A stretch of DNA of 64,000 nt, taken from the NCBI RefSeq assembly GCF_900187115.1, contig NZ_LT906455.1:930001-994000 (forward strand), written 5' to 3'. Position 1 is the first letter of the stretch. Each line of letters opens with the position of its first letter. The notes below the pieces were generated by a model that made no database searches, was not told where the DNA came from, and saw only the letters and a program-made list of their open reading frames with translations. Origin of the DNA: Aliarcobacter butzleri (GTDB lineage: Bacteria; Campylobacterota; Campylobacteria; Campylobacterales; Arcobacteraceae). Both the position numbers and the translations under genes were made by a program. Below are positions 62,828 to 64,000 of the stretch, piece after piece.

Positions 62828-64000
62828 TGATTTTTTATGATAACTGGTACAAAAAACATAGAAACAACATAAGAGATAAGTGTTCCTCCTATTAGTGCAA
62901 CTCCAAGTCCTCCAAATACTGCATCATTTGCTATCAAACTACTTGCAAATACTAAAACTAAAACAGTTAAAATAATCGGTTTTGAACGTGTTGCCGCTGC
63001 TTTTGCTATGGCTTCATTTATATTTAGATTTTTTTCATGAATTAATTGTTTTGCAAAATCTATAATCAAAGTTGAATTTCTTGAATTTATTCCTATAAGC
63101 CCTATAAATCCTATAAGTGAAGTTGCAGTTAAATAAAAAGTATCATGTGTAAATAAATCCATAATAATATGGGCAAAAATTACTCCAATGATTGAAATGA
63201 AACTCGATAAAACAATAACTCCTGAAAGAGCAAAACTTTTATAATAAATAACCATAAGTAAAAAAATCAAAACTAAAGCGATAATAAAAGCTGTTCCTAA
63301 ATCAATAAATGTATCAATTGTTACTTTTAACTCTCCATCAAAAACTAAATCAAATCTCTCATTAGTTTTTTTATCTATAAAAGATAGATTTAACATATTT
63401 GTTTTTATGACTTCATAATCATTTGATAACGAGTTTAACATCTCATTTCTTGCATCAAGTAAAGGATAAATTTGACTATCTTTAGAAGTTTCAGCTACTA
63501 CATTTATCATCAAATTTAAATCTTTTGAAGTTAGAGTTGGCTCTTTTATTGACTCTTTTATATTTACAAGTTCTGATACACTTATCATTTGTCCTAAATT
63601 ATTCATGATTTTTAGAGATTGAAGTTTAGCATTTAGTGCTAATTTACTATTTTTTTCAAGATTTCTTGAATCATCAAGTCTTATAAAAATAGGAATTTGA
63701 CTTTGGGCATTTCTATCATTTATAACTGATATTTTCATTCCTTCAAAAGCTAAAAATAAAGTTGCTTTCAAATGTTCTAAATCAACTCCACTCATAATAG
63801 TTTTATTACTATTTATGTGTAAATCATAAGTTATAAAATCTTCATCAGCTAAAACATCTATATCAACTAAAGTAGTTTGATTTTTGAAAATTTTTGCAAC
63901 TTTTAAAGAAAAATCTCTTCTACTTTCAAAATTATTGCCACCATAAATTTCTGCAACAATTGAAGCAAGAACGGGAGGACCTGCTGGAAGTTCGATAAAC
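62809..64000 (-). CDS. RND efflux transporter permease, C-terminal part (cut by the window end)
   Basis: The frame is open from the window end to 62809, giving 396 residues of the C-terminal half of an AcrB-type pump. The visible start (reading IELPAGPPVLASIVAEIYG) is the porter-domain motif of the YegN/metal-type RND branch. Then come porter strands and five or six membrane helices with ALVLIFLLMVIYYKSF, GLIGINSRNSTLIIDFA and AAATRSKPIILTVLVLVF, all family blocks. An internal ATG at 63795 is not the real start. Substrate cannot be told. Confidence 0.88.
   Translation of the reverse strand, partial: FIELPAGPPVLASIVAEIYGGNNFESRRDFSLKVAKIFKNQTTLVDIDVLADEDFITYDLHINSNKTIMSGVDLEHLKATLFLAFEGMKISVINDRNAQSQIPIFIRLDDSRNLEKNSKLALNAKLQSLKIMNNLGQMISVSELVNIKESIKEPTLTSKDLNLMINVVAETSKDSQIYPLLDARNEMLNSLSNDYEVIKTNMLNLSFIDKKTNERFDLVFDGELKVTIDTFIDLGTAFIIALVLIFLLMVIYYKSFALSGVIVLSSFISIIGVIFAHIIMDLFTHDTFYLTATSLIGFIGLIGINSRNSTLIIDFAKQLIHEKNLNINEAIAKAAATRSKPIILTVLVLVFASSLIANDAVFGGLGVALIGGTLISYVVSMFFVPVIIKNQLKKII

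Noticed and set aside
62809-63795. RND gene starting at the ATG at 63795
   Set aside because: The frame continues with clear RND porter sequence to the window end, so this ATG is internal.

Overview
The window is a strongly A+T-rich chromosomal segment whose gene content and order point to Campylobacterota, most likely an Arcobacter/Aliarcobacter relative (inference from gene families, not a database match). Pointers are a NikKMLQO-type nickel ECF transporter, a run mltD-rlpA-hisB-kdsC-lptC-lptA-engB-GNAT, a small hslV/hslU pair beside rplI, and many TTG starts. I found no rRNA, tRNA, CRISPR array or insertion sequence.

Layout. 1-3.6 kb: membrane acyltransferase, SAM-dependent methyltransferase, OFA-family MFS transporter. 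3.6-6.7 kb: five-gene nickel/cobalt uptake operon (nikKMLQO-like) behind a promoter whose -10 box lies inside a perfect inverted repeat. 6.8-24.7 kb: the accessory island. A two-partner secretion pair (TpsB transporter and a 3033-residue TpsA exoprotein) is followed by alternating small lipoproteins and TpsA C-terminal cassettes: a 792-residue orphan and an 82-codon fragment. The full and orphan C-termini share an alpha/beta-hydrolase-like arrangement (Ser in HSQ, Asp in GDxVG, His in SPHS). A 642-nt in-frame direct repeat joins the full-length gene to the orphan, and a 76-nt repeat joins the orphan to the fragment. I read this as a toxin-tip-switching system with candidate lipoprotein immunity proteins.

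24.7-37.5 kb: small envelope and hypothetical proteins (MoaF-like lipoprotein, DUF4272 protein, AI-2E family permease, a degenerate YiiX-like protein), a HerA-like ATPase, a FlaG-like protein, uvrA, a zinc-ribbon membrane protein with an apparently non-canonical start, and a PAS protein. 37.5-45.5 kb, minus strand: gamma-glutamyltransferase, then a tightly packed housekeeping operon read ubiX-coaD-tmk-hisS-speA-cysE-tauE. 45.7-49.9 kb, plus strand: a serine-recombinase-like protein lacking its serine, rplI, hslV, hslU, a small protein, and tatD with an apparent ATA start. 50-55.3 kb: cell-wall hydrolases, histidine and KDO biosynthesis, LPS export, GTPase, and an N-acetylglutamate-synthase-like GNAT.

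55.4-59.3 kb: a FecI/FecR/FecA-type signalling set (ECF sigma factor, anti-sigma regulator, TonB receptor with STN domain). 59.3-64 kb: argC, a MocR-type regulator divergent from two flavin-split-barrel proteins, and the C-terminal part of an RND efflux pump that runs off the window end.
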